14,579 nucleotides of DNA from CAIXQW01 sp046049675 (GTDB lineage Bacteria > Bacteroidota > Bacteroidia > Chitinophagales > Chitinophagaceae): assembly GCA_046049675.1 (NCBI GenBank), contig JBJORA010000020.1, positions 1-14,579 on the forward strand, read 5' to 3'. The translations under genes and the position numbers were made by a program. Numbering within the stretch: the stretch's first letter is position 1; the number at the start of each line of letters is the position of its first letter. The notes beneath the pieces were generated by a model that saw only the letters and a program-made list of their open reading frames with translations, made no database searches and had not been told where the DNA came from. Shown one piece after another: positions 7,830 to 14,199 of the stretch.

Positions 7830-7845
7830 TTGGCGTGATTATTGC
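7830..7845 (+). promoter_or_regulatory. Sigma-54-like promoter element upstream of rpoD
   Basis: TTGGCGTGATTATTGC has GG and GC separated by exactly 10 bases and closely matches the sigma-54 -24/-12 pattern (YTGGCACG-N4-TTGC), differing at two positions in the -24 half. It would start a transcript near 7857, giving a leader of about 47 nt to rpoD. A TTTG overlaps it (7829-7832), but no TAnnTTTG box sits at the right distance downstream. This is pattern-based only. Confidence 0.3.
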
Positions 7846-7903
7846 GGCAAGATTGCGCTAACGTTCAAGGGGAAAATTTGACAATAAAGGGAGAAGAAAA
7901 GAA

Positions 7904-8761
7904 ATGAGACAGTTAAAAATAGCTACCCAGATTACCAACCGTGACAGCCAGGCGGTAGAGAAGTATCTGCAGGATATTAGTAAAATTCCAATGATTGTAC
8001 CAGAAGAGGAAACAACATTGGCTCAAAAAATTCGTACTGGCGACCAACGTGCACTAGAGAAGTTAGTTAAAAGTAACCTCCGTTTTGTGGTGTCCGTGGC
8101 AAAGCAATACCAACATCAGGGTTTAAGCCTAAGCGATCTTATCAATGAAGGTAATCTTGGTCTTATCAAAGCCGCTCAACGTTTTGATGAAACTAAAGGC
8201 TTTAAGTTCATCTCATATGCTGTATGGTGGATTCGTCAAAGTATTCTTCAGGCATTGGCAGAGCAAGGCCGTCTAGTACGTTTGCCACAAAACAAGATTG
8301 GTACGTACAACAAGGCTAACAAAGCTATGATGGCTTTTGAGCAAGAATACGAGCGCGAACCAAGCCCAGAAGAATTAGCAGATATCCTAGATATGAGCGA
8401 AACAGAAATCGCGAATATCTTTAATAGCAATACGCGTCATACTAGCTTGGATGCACCTGTGCACGAGGCAGAAGACGTTGCAATGGGCGACCTTCTTGAA
8501 GGTGGTAACGATACCGACAAGGACGTGATGAATGAGAGCCTTAAGGAAGAAATTCGTCGCATCTTGCGAAGCCTTAGCCCACGCGAGTACGAAATCGTAG
8601 TTGCTTACTTTGGCTTAGATGGCGAAAATGGTCCAACGATTGAGCAAATTGGTCATAAGTACGATCTTACAAAAGAGCGTATTCGTCAAATCAAAGAGCG
8701 TGCTATCAAGCGTTTACAAAAAGCCCGTTATAGCAAAGCACTGAAAGCTTATTTGGGTTAA
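7904..8761 (+). CDS. rpoD: Primary RNA polymerase sigma factor RpoD (sigma-70 / SigA type)
   Basis: This is the primary sigma factor that directs RNA polymerase to housekeeping promoters. Region 1.2 lies at about 14-50 (AVEKYLQDISKIPMIVPEEE). Region 2 is highly conserved: NLRFVVSVAKQY (58-69), DLINEGNLGLIKAAQRFD (78-95) and FKFISYAVWWIRQSI (100-114). Region 3 follows at about 125-190. Region 4 contains LSPREYEIVVAYFGL and the helix-turn-helix TIEQIGHKYDLTKERIRQIKERAIKRL (245-271), ending AYLG. At 285 residues without region 1.1 it has the standard Bacteroidota length, and the MRQLKI start is typical of that phylum. An AG-rich stretch (GGGAGAAG) lies about 10 bp before the ATG, one of the few purine-rich sites here. 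The gene is monocistronic, with a strong terminator directly downstream. Confidence 0.97.
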   Translation: MRQLKIATQITNRDSQAVEKYLQDISKIPMIVPEEETTLAQKIRTGDQRALEKLVKSNLRFVVSVAKQYQHQGLSLSDLINEGNLGLIKAAQRFDETKGFKFISYAVWWIRQSILQALAEQGRLVRLPQNKIGTYNKANKAMMAFEQEYEREPSPEELADILDMSETEIANIFNSNTRHTSLDAPVHEAEDVAMGDLLEGGNDTDKDVMNESLKEEIRRILRSLSPREYEIVVAYFGLDGENGPTIEQIGHKYDLTKERIRQIKERAIKRLQKARYSKALKAYLG

Positions 8762-8784
8762 AGAATACTTAAATTTTACTTTAC

Positions 8785-8812
8785 AAAGCACTCTTCATGG
8801 GTGCTTTTTTTT
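8785..8812 (+). terminator. Rho-independent terminator after rpoD
   Basis: The stem AAAGCAC (8785-8791) pairs with GTGCTTT (8801-8807), extended by a T-G wobble, with a loop of about 7 nt and a run of T through 8812. It lies 24 bp after the rpoD stop. Confidence 0.85.
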
Positions 8813-8826
8813 ATACCTATTCAACA

Positions 8827-8856
8827 TTGGCAGCACTTGGCAAAACTTTACTATTG
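8827..8856 (+). promoter_or_regulatory. Candidate promoter for the DUF4249-trxB pair
   Basis: TTG (8827-8829), a 19-bp spacer and TACTATTG (8849-8856) match the Bacteroidota promoter layout with one mismatch in the -7 box. A second identical TACTATTG occurs at 8882-8889 with a TTG 18 bp upstream. Used as a promoter, that second site would start transcription at or past the annotated ATG (8892) and would only fit the in-frame GTG at 8910. Confidence 0.35.
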
Positions 8857-8891
8857 TTTATTGCAGAAGTCAATAGCCACGTACTATTGCA

Positions 8892-9875
8892 ATGTCATAC
8901 CTTCGCTCTGTGATTAAGAAGTTAGGTGCTATAGTAAAAATTTTAATCGTGTGTTTGGCTTTTACAAGCTGCGAGCGCGAGCTAGATCTTACTTTAGATT
9001 CAGGCGATCCAAAAGTGGTGGTTGAAGCAAGTATTGAAAATGGTGATTTCCCGCGTGTAGTGCTTACAAATAGTACTGGCTTTTTTGACAAGATAGATAT
9101 TTCTAGCTTGAAGTTTGTAACAGGCGCAACTATTAAAGTAACCGATCTTAATACGGGCTATGTAATTCCTTTAATTGAATACAACTTTAAGTTCCCAACA
9201 GGGCAGGGTACAGATAGTGTCAGCTATACAGCTTATGCACCAAATTTTCTAGCACAACCATACGATAGCATTATTGGTCAATTAGAGCATAGCTACAAGT
9301 TAGATATTGTTAGCAATGGCAAAACCTATTCGGCAGTAACAAAAATACCAAATTGTAAAACACCTGTTTTTGATAGCATTTGGTTACAGCCAGAAAATCC
9401 AAGTGACCCCAACGACTCAGCGATGGAGATTCGTTTGATTTACGATGAACCAGATACTTTAGGCAACTACAATCGTTATTCTACACAAGTTTTACGACAA
9501 TATAAAAAAGATCACCTTGACGAAGAGTTTCTAACCACATTTGGCTCTGTCATCAACGATAAATTTACAAATGGCCAGCGCTTGCCATTTACTTTAGATC
9601 TTGGTTACAGTCGTCGTTTTTCTTTTGCCGACTCTGTGCAAAGGCGCTATTTATTTGAGCAGCAGGAGATTTATCCTGGCGATACTGTAAACATCAGATG
9701 GATGCCGATAGACTACAATACGTATACTTTTTGGGAAACTTTAGAGTATAGTCGCAACAGTACAGGCAATCCTTTTGCCGCACCAACAAAGCTCTACGGC
9801 AATATTAGTGGAGGTGCTGTGGGTTATTGGGGTGGCTACGGTACAAGAATAATTACTATTATTGCACCAAAGTAA
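8892..9875 (+). CDS. DUF4249 family outer-membrane lipoprotein
   Basis: This is a lipoprotein of 327 residues. The signal peptide has a hydrophobic core (about 13-24) and a lipobox FTSC with the lipidated Cys at residue 27, followed by acidic/basic ERELDL. Acidic residues close to the Cys are consistent with surface export in Bacteroidota, but this is inference. The mature part matches the DUF4249 pattern: PKVVVEASIENGDFPRVVLT, FFDKIDI, VKVTDLNTG, a central YSAVTKIP strand, and the C-terminal WMPIDYNTYTFWETL and GNISGGAVGYWGGYGT. Members usually sit next to a TonB-dependent receptor with which they are thought to act; none is visible here. The GTG at 8910 (giving MIKKLGAIVKILIV) is a plausible alternative start. 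trxB begins 18 bp downstream, so the two are probably co-transcribed. Confidence 0.85.
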   Translation: MSYLRSVIKKLGAIVKILIVCLAFTSCERELDLTLDSGDPKVVVEASIENGDFPRVVLTNSTGFFDKIDISSLKFVTGATIKVTDLNTGYVIPLIEYNFKFPTGQGTDSVSYTAYAPNFLAQPYDSIIGQLEHSYKLDIVSNGKTYSAVTKIPNCKTPVFDSIWLQPENPSDPNDSAMEIRLIYDEPDTLGNYNRYSTQVLRQYKKDHLDEEFLTTFGSVINDKFTNGQRLPFTLDLGYSRRFSFADSVQRRYLFEQQEIYPGDTVNIRWMPIDYNTYTFWETLEYSRNSTGNPFAAPTKLYGNISGGAVGYWGGYGTRIITIIAPK

Positions 9876-9893
9876 AAAAATTAAGTACAATTA

Positions 9894-10832
9894 ATGGAGC
9901 ATATACATTGTTTAATTATTGGTAGCGGACCTGCTGGTTACACCGCTGCCATTTATGCAGCACGTGCAGGTATGAAGCCTGTTTTATACCAAGGTGTTCA
10001 GCCTGGTGGTCAGCTTACGATTACTACCGACGTAGAAAATTACCCTGGTTACCCCGATGGGATTATGGGACCTCAAATGATGCAAGATTTCGAGAAGCAA
10101 GCATCACGTATGGGCGCCGACATTCGTTGGGGTACTGTTACAAGCGTGGATACAAGCAGCATGCCTTACAAAGTTGTAGTTGACGAAGAAACTACGTTAC
10201 TTGCTGATGCTATAATTATTAGTACAGGTGCTAGTGCCAAATGGCTTGGGATAGAAAGCGAAACGCGCCTCAATGGTTTTGGCGTAAGTGCTTGCGCAGT
10301 TTGCGACGGTTTCTTCTTTAAGGACAAAGTTGTTGGCATTGTTGGTGCTGGCGACACGGCCGCTGAAGAGGCTTTGTATTTAAGTAAAATTTGCAGCCAC
10401 GTGCATATGGTGGTGCGTCGCGATGAAATGCGTGCTAGCCTTATCATGCAAGAACGTGTAAAAGCAAAAGAGAATATTACCATTCACTGGAATAGCGAAA
10501 CCGACGAAATACTTGGCGACAAGAAAGTATCGGGTGTGCGCATCAAGAATACAAAAACTGGTGAAGCACAAGAGATTGAGCTAAGTGCTTACTTTATTGC
10601 CATTGGTCACAAGCCAAACAGCGATTTGTTTGCAGGCGTCTTAGAAATGGACGAAGCAGGCTATATCATTACAGAGCCAGGCAGCAGCCGCACTAAATTA
10701 GAAGGTGTTTTTGCTTGCGGCGATGTACAAGATAAAATCTATCGTCAGGCTGTAACAGCAGCTGGAAGTGGCTGTATGGCTGCATTAGACGCTGAGCGCT
10801 ATTTAAGTGCAAAGGCCCATGCAAGTGCTTAA
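9894..10832 (+). CDS. trxB: Thioredoxin-disulfide reductase
   Basis: This is a flavoenzyme that uses NADPH to reduce thioredoxin in the cytoplasm and so maintains protein thiols. All key sites are visible in 312 residues, the usual length: the FAD dinucleotide motif GSGPAGYTAA (10-19), GGQL and NYPGYPDG (38-56), the redox-active CAVC (Cys134 and Cys137), the NADPH-binding GAGDTAAEEA (151-160), the 2'-phosphate-recognising RRDEMR (175-180), IAIGHKPN, and the FAD-binding GDVQDKIYRQAVTAAGSGC (275-293). It lies 18 bp after the DUF4249 gene. The small membrane protein downstream is 40 bp away and could share the transcript. Confidence 0.97.
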   Translation: MEHIHCLIIGSGPAGYTAAIYAARAGMKPVLYQGVQPGGQLTITTDVENYPGYPDGIMGPQMMQDFEKQASRMGADIRWGTVTSVDTSSMPYKVVVDEETTLLADAIIISTGASAKWLGIESETRLNGFGVSACAVCDGFFFKDKVVGIVGAGDTAAEEALYLSKICSHVHMVVRRDEMRASLIMQERVKAKENITIHWNSETDEILGDKKVSGVRIKNTKTGEAQEIELSAYFIAIGHKPNSDLFAGVLEMDEAGYIITEPGSSRTKLEGVFACGDVQDKIYRQAVTAAGSGCMAALDAERYLSAKAHASA

Positions 10833-10872
10833 TTAAGTGTACTTTTAGTGAGCCAAAATTCACACACAAACT

Positions 10873-11133
10873 ATGTTTATTAAGAAAGACTATACTGGTT
10901 GCACCAAAGAACAACTCTTAGCAGAGCAAAATCAAATTAAGAGGCAGCAGCAATTGTCTACTTTGGGAATTGGTGTGCTAATGGGCATAATGGTATATGG
11001 TATCATCAATAAAGGCTTTGGCTTTTTGCACTTGGCCATCCCTGCGCTATTGATGGGTGGCATTTATAGAAATTCTCAGGTGCAAAAAGAAAACTTTGCC
11101 AGCATAGAAGAGGAGCTTTCAAGGTTAAGGTAA
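10873..11133 (+). CDS. Small two-helix membrane protein, 86 residues
   Basis: I do not recognise a named family. The product has a charged N-terminus with a short amphipathic, Gln-rich helix (KEQLLAEQNQIKRQQQ, 12-28). Two hydrophobic segments follow (about 30-48 LGIGVLMGIMVYGIINK and 51-65 FLHLAIPALLMGG), and then a charged tail ending EEELSRLR. Both ends probably face the cytoplasm. The ATG is 40 bp after trxB with no clear promoter between, so co-transcription is possible. The frame is clean and has no competing overlap, which supports a real gene. Confidence 0.65.
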   Translation: MFIKKDYTGCTKEQLLAEQNQIKRQQQLSTLGIGVLMGIMVYGIINKGFGFLHLAIPALLMGGIYRNSQVQKENFASIEEELSRLR

Positions 11134-11174
11134 TTGATAATGGACAATTGATAATGGAAAATGGATAATGGAAA
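11133..11174 (+). repeat. Three tandem 14-bp units (ATTGATAATGGAxA)
   Basis: The units ATTGATAATGGACA, ATTGATAATGGAAA and ATGGATAATGGAAA follow each other without gaps and then fade (ATGC). The array begins on the last base of the preceding gene's stop codon. AT-rich GATAATGG-type runs are a familiar kind of intergenic repeat in Bacteroidota genomes. Confidence 0.8.
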
Positions 11175-11236
11175 ATGCTTAAGGCTATTATACTAGGGGG
11201 AAGCAGGCACTAAACAATCGACTATACGTCAATCAG

Positions 11237-11384
11237 CAATTTAGCACTATAACAATTCAACAATATAACATACTGGCAATAAAACAATCCAAAAATTGCA
11301 ACAGCCCTTTGCGAAGCAGAAGCATTAGGGATTGCATTCCACCTCAGCGGAACAACAATTTAGCAATATAACAATTGAACAATA
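11237..11384 (+). repeat. Pair of 29-bp direct repeats flanking a short spacer upstream of folB
   Basis: Bases 11237-11265 and 11356-11384 both read CAATTTAGC-x-x-TATAACAATT-x-AACAATA; they match at 27 of 29 positions. Between them are 90 bp that include an imperfect inverted repeat (TTCCAC at 11338-11343, GCGGAA at 11347-11352). The second copy ends 8 bp before the folB ATG. Confidence 0.75.
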
Positions 11385-11392
11385 GCTTTATC

Positions 11393-11746
11393 ATGTGGAC
11401 CATTTCAATAAAAGACGCCAAATTTGCTGGCACCCACGGGGTATATCCTCAAGAGGCATTGCTGGGCAACAACTTTATTGTAAATGCGGCGGTATCGTTT
11501 CATAAAGTTGGCATCACTAAGCTTGAGGACAGCATAGATTATGCGCATTTATATGGAATTATTAGCGAAGAAATGGGCAAACACTATCCTTTGTTAGAAA
11601 CATTAATAGAATCGATTGCAGCAAAAGTAGAAGCACAATTTGGCGGTATAAGCGCATTTGAAATAAGTATATCCAAACTAAACCCCGCATTTGGCACTAG
11701 AGTAGGCAGTGCAGAAGTGCGCTTAAGTAAGCATTATAATCAATAA
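11393..11746 (+). CDS. folB: Dihydroneopterin aldolase
   Basis: FolB cleaves 7,8-dihydroneopterin to 6-hydroxymethyl-7,8-dihydropterin and glycolaldehyde in folate synthesis. The product has 117 residues, the usual size, with the family's opening MWTISIKDAKFAGTHGVYPQE (catalytic Glu after HGVYPQ), a SIDYAHLYGII segment, LLETLIESIA, and the C-terminal ISISKLNPAFG carrying the active-site Lys. I chose ATG 11393 over the upstream in-frame TTG (11375) because homologues start MWTI and the TTG lies inside an intergenic 29-bp repeat. FolB is normally a cytoplasmic homo-octamer. No other folate genes are in the window, and the gene stands alone between a repeat-rich region and the 2H phosphoesterase gene. 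Confidence 0.93.
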   Translation: MWTISIKDAKFAGTHGVYPQEALLGNNFIVNAAVSFHKVGITKLEDSIDYAHLYGIISEEMGKHYPLLETLIESIAAKVEAQFGGISAFEISISKLNPAFGTRVGSAEVRLSKHYNQ

Positions 11747-11820
11747 AATAGGGCAAAATACAGTTACAAAGTGGCATTTATCAGTGCTTAAAAATTAGCC
11801 AAAAAAGTGCCTATAATTAA

Positions 11821-11839
11821 GCAAAGCCACTACCTTTGC
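11821..11839 (+). promoter_or_regulatory. TACCTTTG -7 box inside an inverted repeat, upstream of the Arg/Gly-rich gene
   Basis: TACCTTTG (11831-11838) matches the Bacteroidota -7 consensus exactly, though no convincing TTG -33 box is at the right distance. The box overlaps a 6-bp inverted repeat: GCAAAG (11821-11826), 7-nt loop, CTTTGC (11834-11839). A transcript starting near 11845 would begin almost on ATG 11846, which opens a 15-codon frame (MKINRKKLYSKTTQF, stop 11891-11893). The main start follows at 11907. Confidence 0.45.
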
Positions 11840-11906
11840 CATCCCATGAAAATCAATCGTAAAAAGCTTTATAGTAAAACGACACAATTTTAATTTTTCA
11901 ATAAAA

Positions 11907-12833
11907 ATGAACGAACACAATGAACAAGGTGCTCCAAGTGAGCAACCTAACAATGGTGGTACTCCAGAACAAGGAAATCAAAATTCACAATCACAAACAC
12001 CTGGCCAAACTGGCGAGAATCAAGAACGCAGGTTTCGTCGTCGCACTCCAGTAGGTGGTGGCTATGGCGGTGGTAATCGCGGCGGTGGCTATGGCAATAG
12101 AGATAGCAGCGCTGGCGGTGGCACAGAGAATCGTGGTGGCGGTTATGGTGGTGGCAATCGTGGCGGTGGTTACGGCGGCAATCGCGGTGGCGGCTATGGT
12201 GGCAACCGTGGTGGTGGTCCAAATCGCGGAGGTGGCGGTGGTCGTCGTCCTCATGGCGGTGGCGGTCGTCGTCCAGGCGGTGCAGTGCAAACAGAAAAGA
12301 GCATGTACTATATTGCTATTTTATGCCCACTTGAAATCGACGAGCAAATGGATAATTACAAACAATTTATGCGTGCAAACTACGGTTGTGAAATGGCCGG
12401 CAAAAGTCCTGCACACGTAACGTTGGTAAATCCGTTCTTCTTAAGCGAAGGCAAGCACAAAGATCTTATTGAAAAGCTAGAGGCATTTGATAGCATCGTT
12501 ACAGATGTAGATATTGTTGTAGATGGCTTCAACCACTTTGATAATCGTGTAATTTTTGCTGATGTACTTGGCAACGAAAACCTCACAGCTTTACAAGAGC
12601 AATTAGAGAACTACCTGCGCAATACAGGCTTTCCGTTTATTCGCGAAGCTAAAAAGCCTTTCCACCCGCATGTTACCATTGCTACACGCGATATTAAGCC
12701 AGAGCATTTTGATGCTGCTTGGGCTAACTTCGAAGGCAAGACTTTCCAAGGTAGCTTTAGTACAAACTCCATCCACGTTATGAAGCTCGTAGATGAGAAG
12801 TGGGTACACGACAAACAATTTATTTTGAAGTAG
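11907..12833 (+). CDS. 2H phosphoesterase (2'-5' RNA ligase family) with N-terminal RGG/GYGG-rich tail
   Basis: The C-terminal domain (about 133-308) is a 2H phosphoesterase of the LigT/ThpR-like superfamily. Its two catalytic HxT motifs are at H170-V-T172 (PAHVTLVNPF) and H255-V-T257 (PFHPHVTIATRD), 85 residues apart, with EQLENYLRNTGFPF before the second. Such enzymes act on 2',5' or cyclic phosphodiester bonds, often at RNA ends. The N-terminal 1-48 is Gln/Asn/Pro-rich and then basic (ERRFRRR). Residues 49-125 are a low-complexity Gly/Arg tract with six RGG motifs (R58, 76, 85, 93, 101, 107), repeated GYGGNRGG units and RRP pairs, resembling eukaryotic RGG-box RNA-binding tails. Most relatives lack such a tail as far as I know. 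RNA binding and condensate formation are inference. The start ATG 11907 has no Shine-Dalgarno site. The gene ends at its own terminator before serS. Confidence 0.88.
   Translation: MNEHNEQGAPSEQPNNGGTPEQGNQNSQSQTPGQTGENQERRFRRRTPVGGGYGGGNRGGGYGNRDSSAGGGTENRGGGYGGGNRGGGYGGNRGGGYGGNRGGGPNRGGGGGRRPHGGGGRRPGGAVQTEKSMYYIAILCPLEIDEQMDNYKQFMRANYGCEMAGKSPAHVTLVNPFFLSEGKHKDLIEKLEAFDSIVTDVDIVVDGFNHFDNRVIFADVLGNENLTALQEQLENYLRNTGFPFIREAKKPFHPHVTIATRDIKPEHFDAAWANFEGKTFQGSFSTNSIHVMKLVDEKWVHDKQFILK
12051..12281 (+). repeat. Coding repeat tract encoding GYGGNRGG-type units
   Basis: About 230 bp encode degenerate 8-residue units (RGGGYGGN), most clearly four in a row at about 12132-12220. Units use different Gly, Arg, Asn and Tyr codons (GGT/GGC, CGT/CGC, AAT/AAC, TAT/TAC), so they are not simple copies of one DNA unit. 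The plus strand is rich in GG runs and could form two-layer G-quadruplexes. Confidence 0.8.
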
Positions 12834-12859
12834 TATCAAAAAACACAACAACTCATTAC

Positions 12860-12894
12860 AGAGCAAAGCATGAAAATTGTTTTGCTCTTTTTTT
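12860..12894 (+). terminator. Rho-independent terminator between the 2H phosphoesterase gene and serS
   Basis: The stem AGAGCAAA (12860-12867) pairs perfectly with TTTGCTCT (12881-12888) across a 13-nt loop, followed by a T run to 12894. It separates the two genes and sits just upstream of the serS start. Confidence 0.88.
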
Positions 12895-12924
12895 ATTACT
12901 ATCATTGCAAAAGAAAATACCACT

Positions 12925-14199
12925 ATGTTAGATATAGCAGCCCTTAGAGCAGACGCCCAAGGCATAAAAGATAAATTAGCTAAAAAGAATTTTAAGCAAC
13001 TAGAACTTGTTGACCGTGTGCTTGAACTTGACGAGCAACGCCGCCATACACAAAAAGAAAGCGACGACACTGCAGCGGCGAGTAATGCCAAGAGTAAAGA
13101 AATTGGCAAGTTGATGGCAGAAGGCAAGCGCGATGAAGCAGAAGTGCTAAAGGCAGAAGTAAGCGCAAGCAAAGCAAGAGCAAAAGAACTGCTTGAAAAA
13201 TTGTCTGTGCTTGAGCAGCAGCAATATGATCTGTTGATTCATCTGCCTAATACACCAACTGCAATTGTACCTGCTGGTATTACGCCAGAAGACAATGAAG
13301 TGGTACGCAGTGGCGGCACGGTGCCAGATTTGCACGATACTGCAATACCACATTGGGACATCTGCGCTAAGCATAATCTTATCGATTTTGAACTAGGCAA
13401 TAAAATTGCTGGCAGTGGTTTTCCAGTATACGTCAATCAAGGTGCCAAGCTACAGCGCGCATTGATTAATTATTTCTTGGATCATAACATGAATGCAGAC
13501 TACATTGAGTACCAGCCGCCTTATGTTGCTAATGTAGATACCATGCATGGCACTGGACAATTACCAGATAAAGAAGGGCAGATGTACCATGTAACTGCCG
13601 ATGAACTATACTTGATACCTACAGCTGAAGTACCGCTTACAAATATTTATCGAGATGTATTACTTAGCGAGGCGCAATTACCTATCAAAATGACTGGCTA
13701 TACACCTTGCTTTAGACGTGAGGCTGGTAGCTATGGTAAAGATGTACGTGGCCTCAATCGCTTGCATCAATTTGATAAAGTAGAGATTGTGCAAATTGTA
13801 CCTCCCACAAATAGTTATGATGTTTTGGATGCTATGGTTGCGCATGTAGAAGCACTAGTAGCAAGTTTAGAAATGCCATATCGCATACTACGTTTATGTG
13901 GCGGCGACATGAGCTTTGCAAGTGCACTTACTTACGACTTTGAAGTATACAGCACGGCACAGCAACGTTGGTTAGAAGTAAGTAGCGTCAGCAACTTCGA
14001 AACATTTCAAACTAATCGTATGAAGTGTCGTTATAAAGATGCCGATGGTAAAATACACTTAGCACATAGCCTTAATGGCAGCAGCTTAGCTTTACCACGC
14101 ATTGTAGCAGCGCTTTTAGAAAATCATCAGCAAGCAGATGGTACTATTGCCTTGCCTAAAGTATTGTGGCCGTATTTTGGTAAGGAGAAGATAGGGTAG
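12925..14199 (+). CDS. serS: Seryl-tRNA synthetase
   Basis: SerRS is a class II aminoacyl-tRNA synthetase that charges tRNA-Ser (and tRNA-Sec where present) in the cytoplasm. The product is 424 residues, the normal size. The N-terminal antiparallel coiled-coil arm that grips the tRNA long variable arm spans about 28-105 (heptads with Lys/Glu/Ala). The catalytic core has motif 1 near 186-205 (YIEYQPPYVAN), the serine-site TAEVPLT (233-239), motif 2 FRREAGSYGKDVRGLNRLHQFDKVE (263-287), SNFETFQTNRM (357-367) and motif 3 NGSSLALPRIVAALLENHQ (384-402). I chose ATG 12925 (MLDIAALRAD): a longer in-frame reading from TTG 12877 would start inside the stem-loop of the upstream terminator. The transcript must therefore begin after about 12890, leaving a short leader. 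Confidence 0.97.
   Translation: MLDIAALRADAQGIKDKLAKKNFKQLELVDRVLELDEQRRHTQKESDDTAAASNAKSKEIGKLMAEGKRDEAEVLKAEVSASKARAKELLEKLSVLEQQQYDLLIHLPNTPTAIVPAGITPEDNEVVRSGGTVPDLHDTAIPHWDICAKHNLIDFELGNKIAGSGFPVYVNQGAKLQRALINYFLDHNMNADYIEYQPPYVANVDTMHGTGQLPDKEGQMYHVTADELYLIPTAEVPLTNIYRDVLLSEAQLPIKMTGYTPCFRREAGSYGKDVRGLNRLHQFDKVEIVQIVPPTNSYDVLDAMVAHVEALVASLEMPYRILRLCGGDMSFASALTYDFEVYSTAQQRWLEVSSVSNFETFQTNRMKCRYKDADGKIHLAHSLNGSSLALPRIVAALLENHQQADGTIALPKVLWPYFGKEKIG

Noticed and set aside
11375..11392. TTG start for folB
   Set aside because: It lies in a 29-bp intergenic repeat; the family's conserved MWTI start is at 11393.
11947..12420. Open frames in other frames of the Arg/Gly-rich tract: His-rich and Thr/Ala-rich on the minus strand, Val/Ala-rich on the plus strand
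   Set aside because: They are low-complexity shadows of the GGN-rich repeat in the real frame, which continues into a conserved 2H domain.
12603..13172. A 189-codon minus-strand open frame across the end of the 2H gene and the start of serS
   Set aside because: It runs antisense to two well-supported genes and across a terminator, has a Ser/Leu-rich composition typical of antisense frames and shows no domain.
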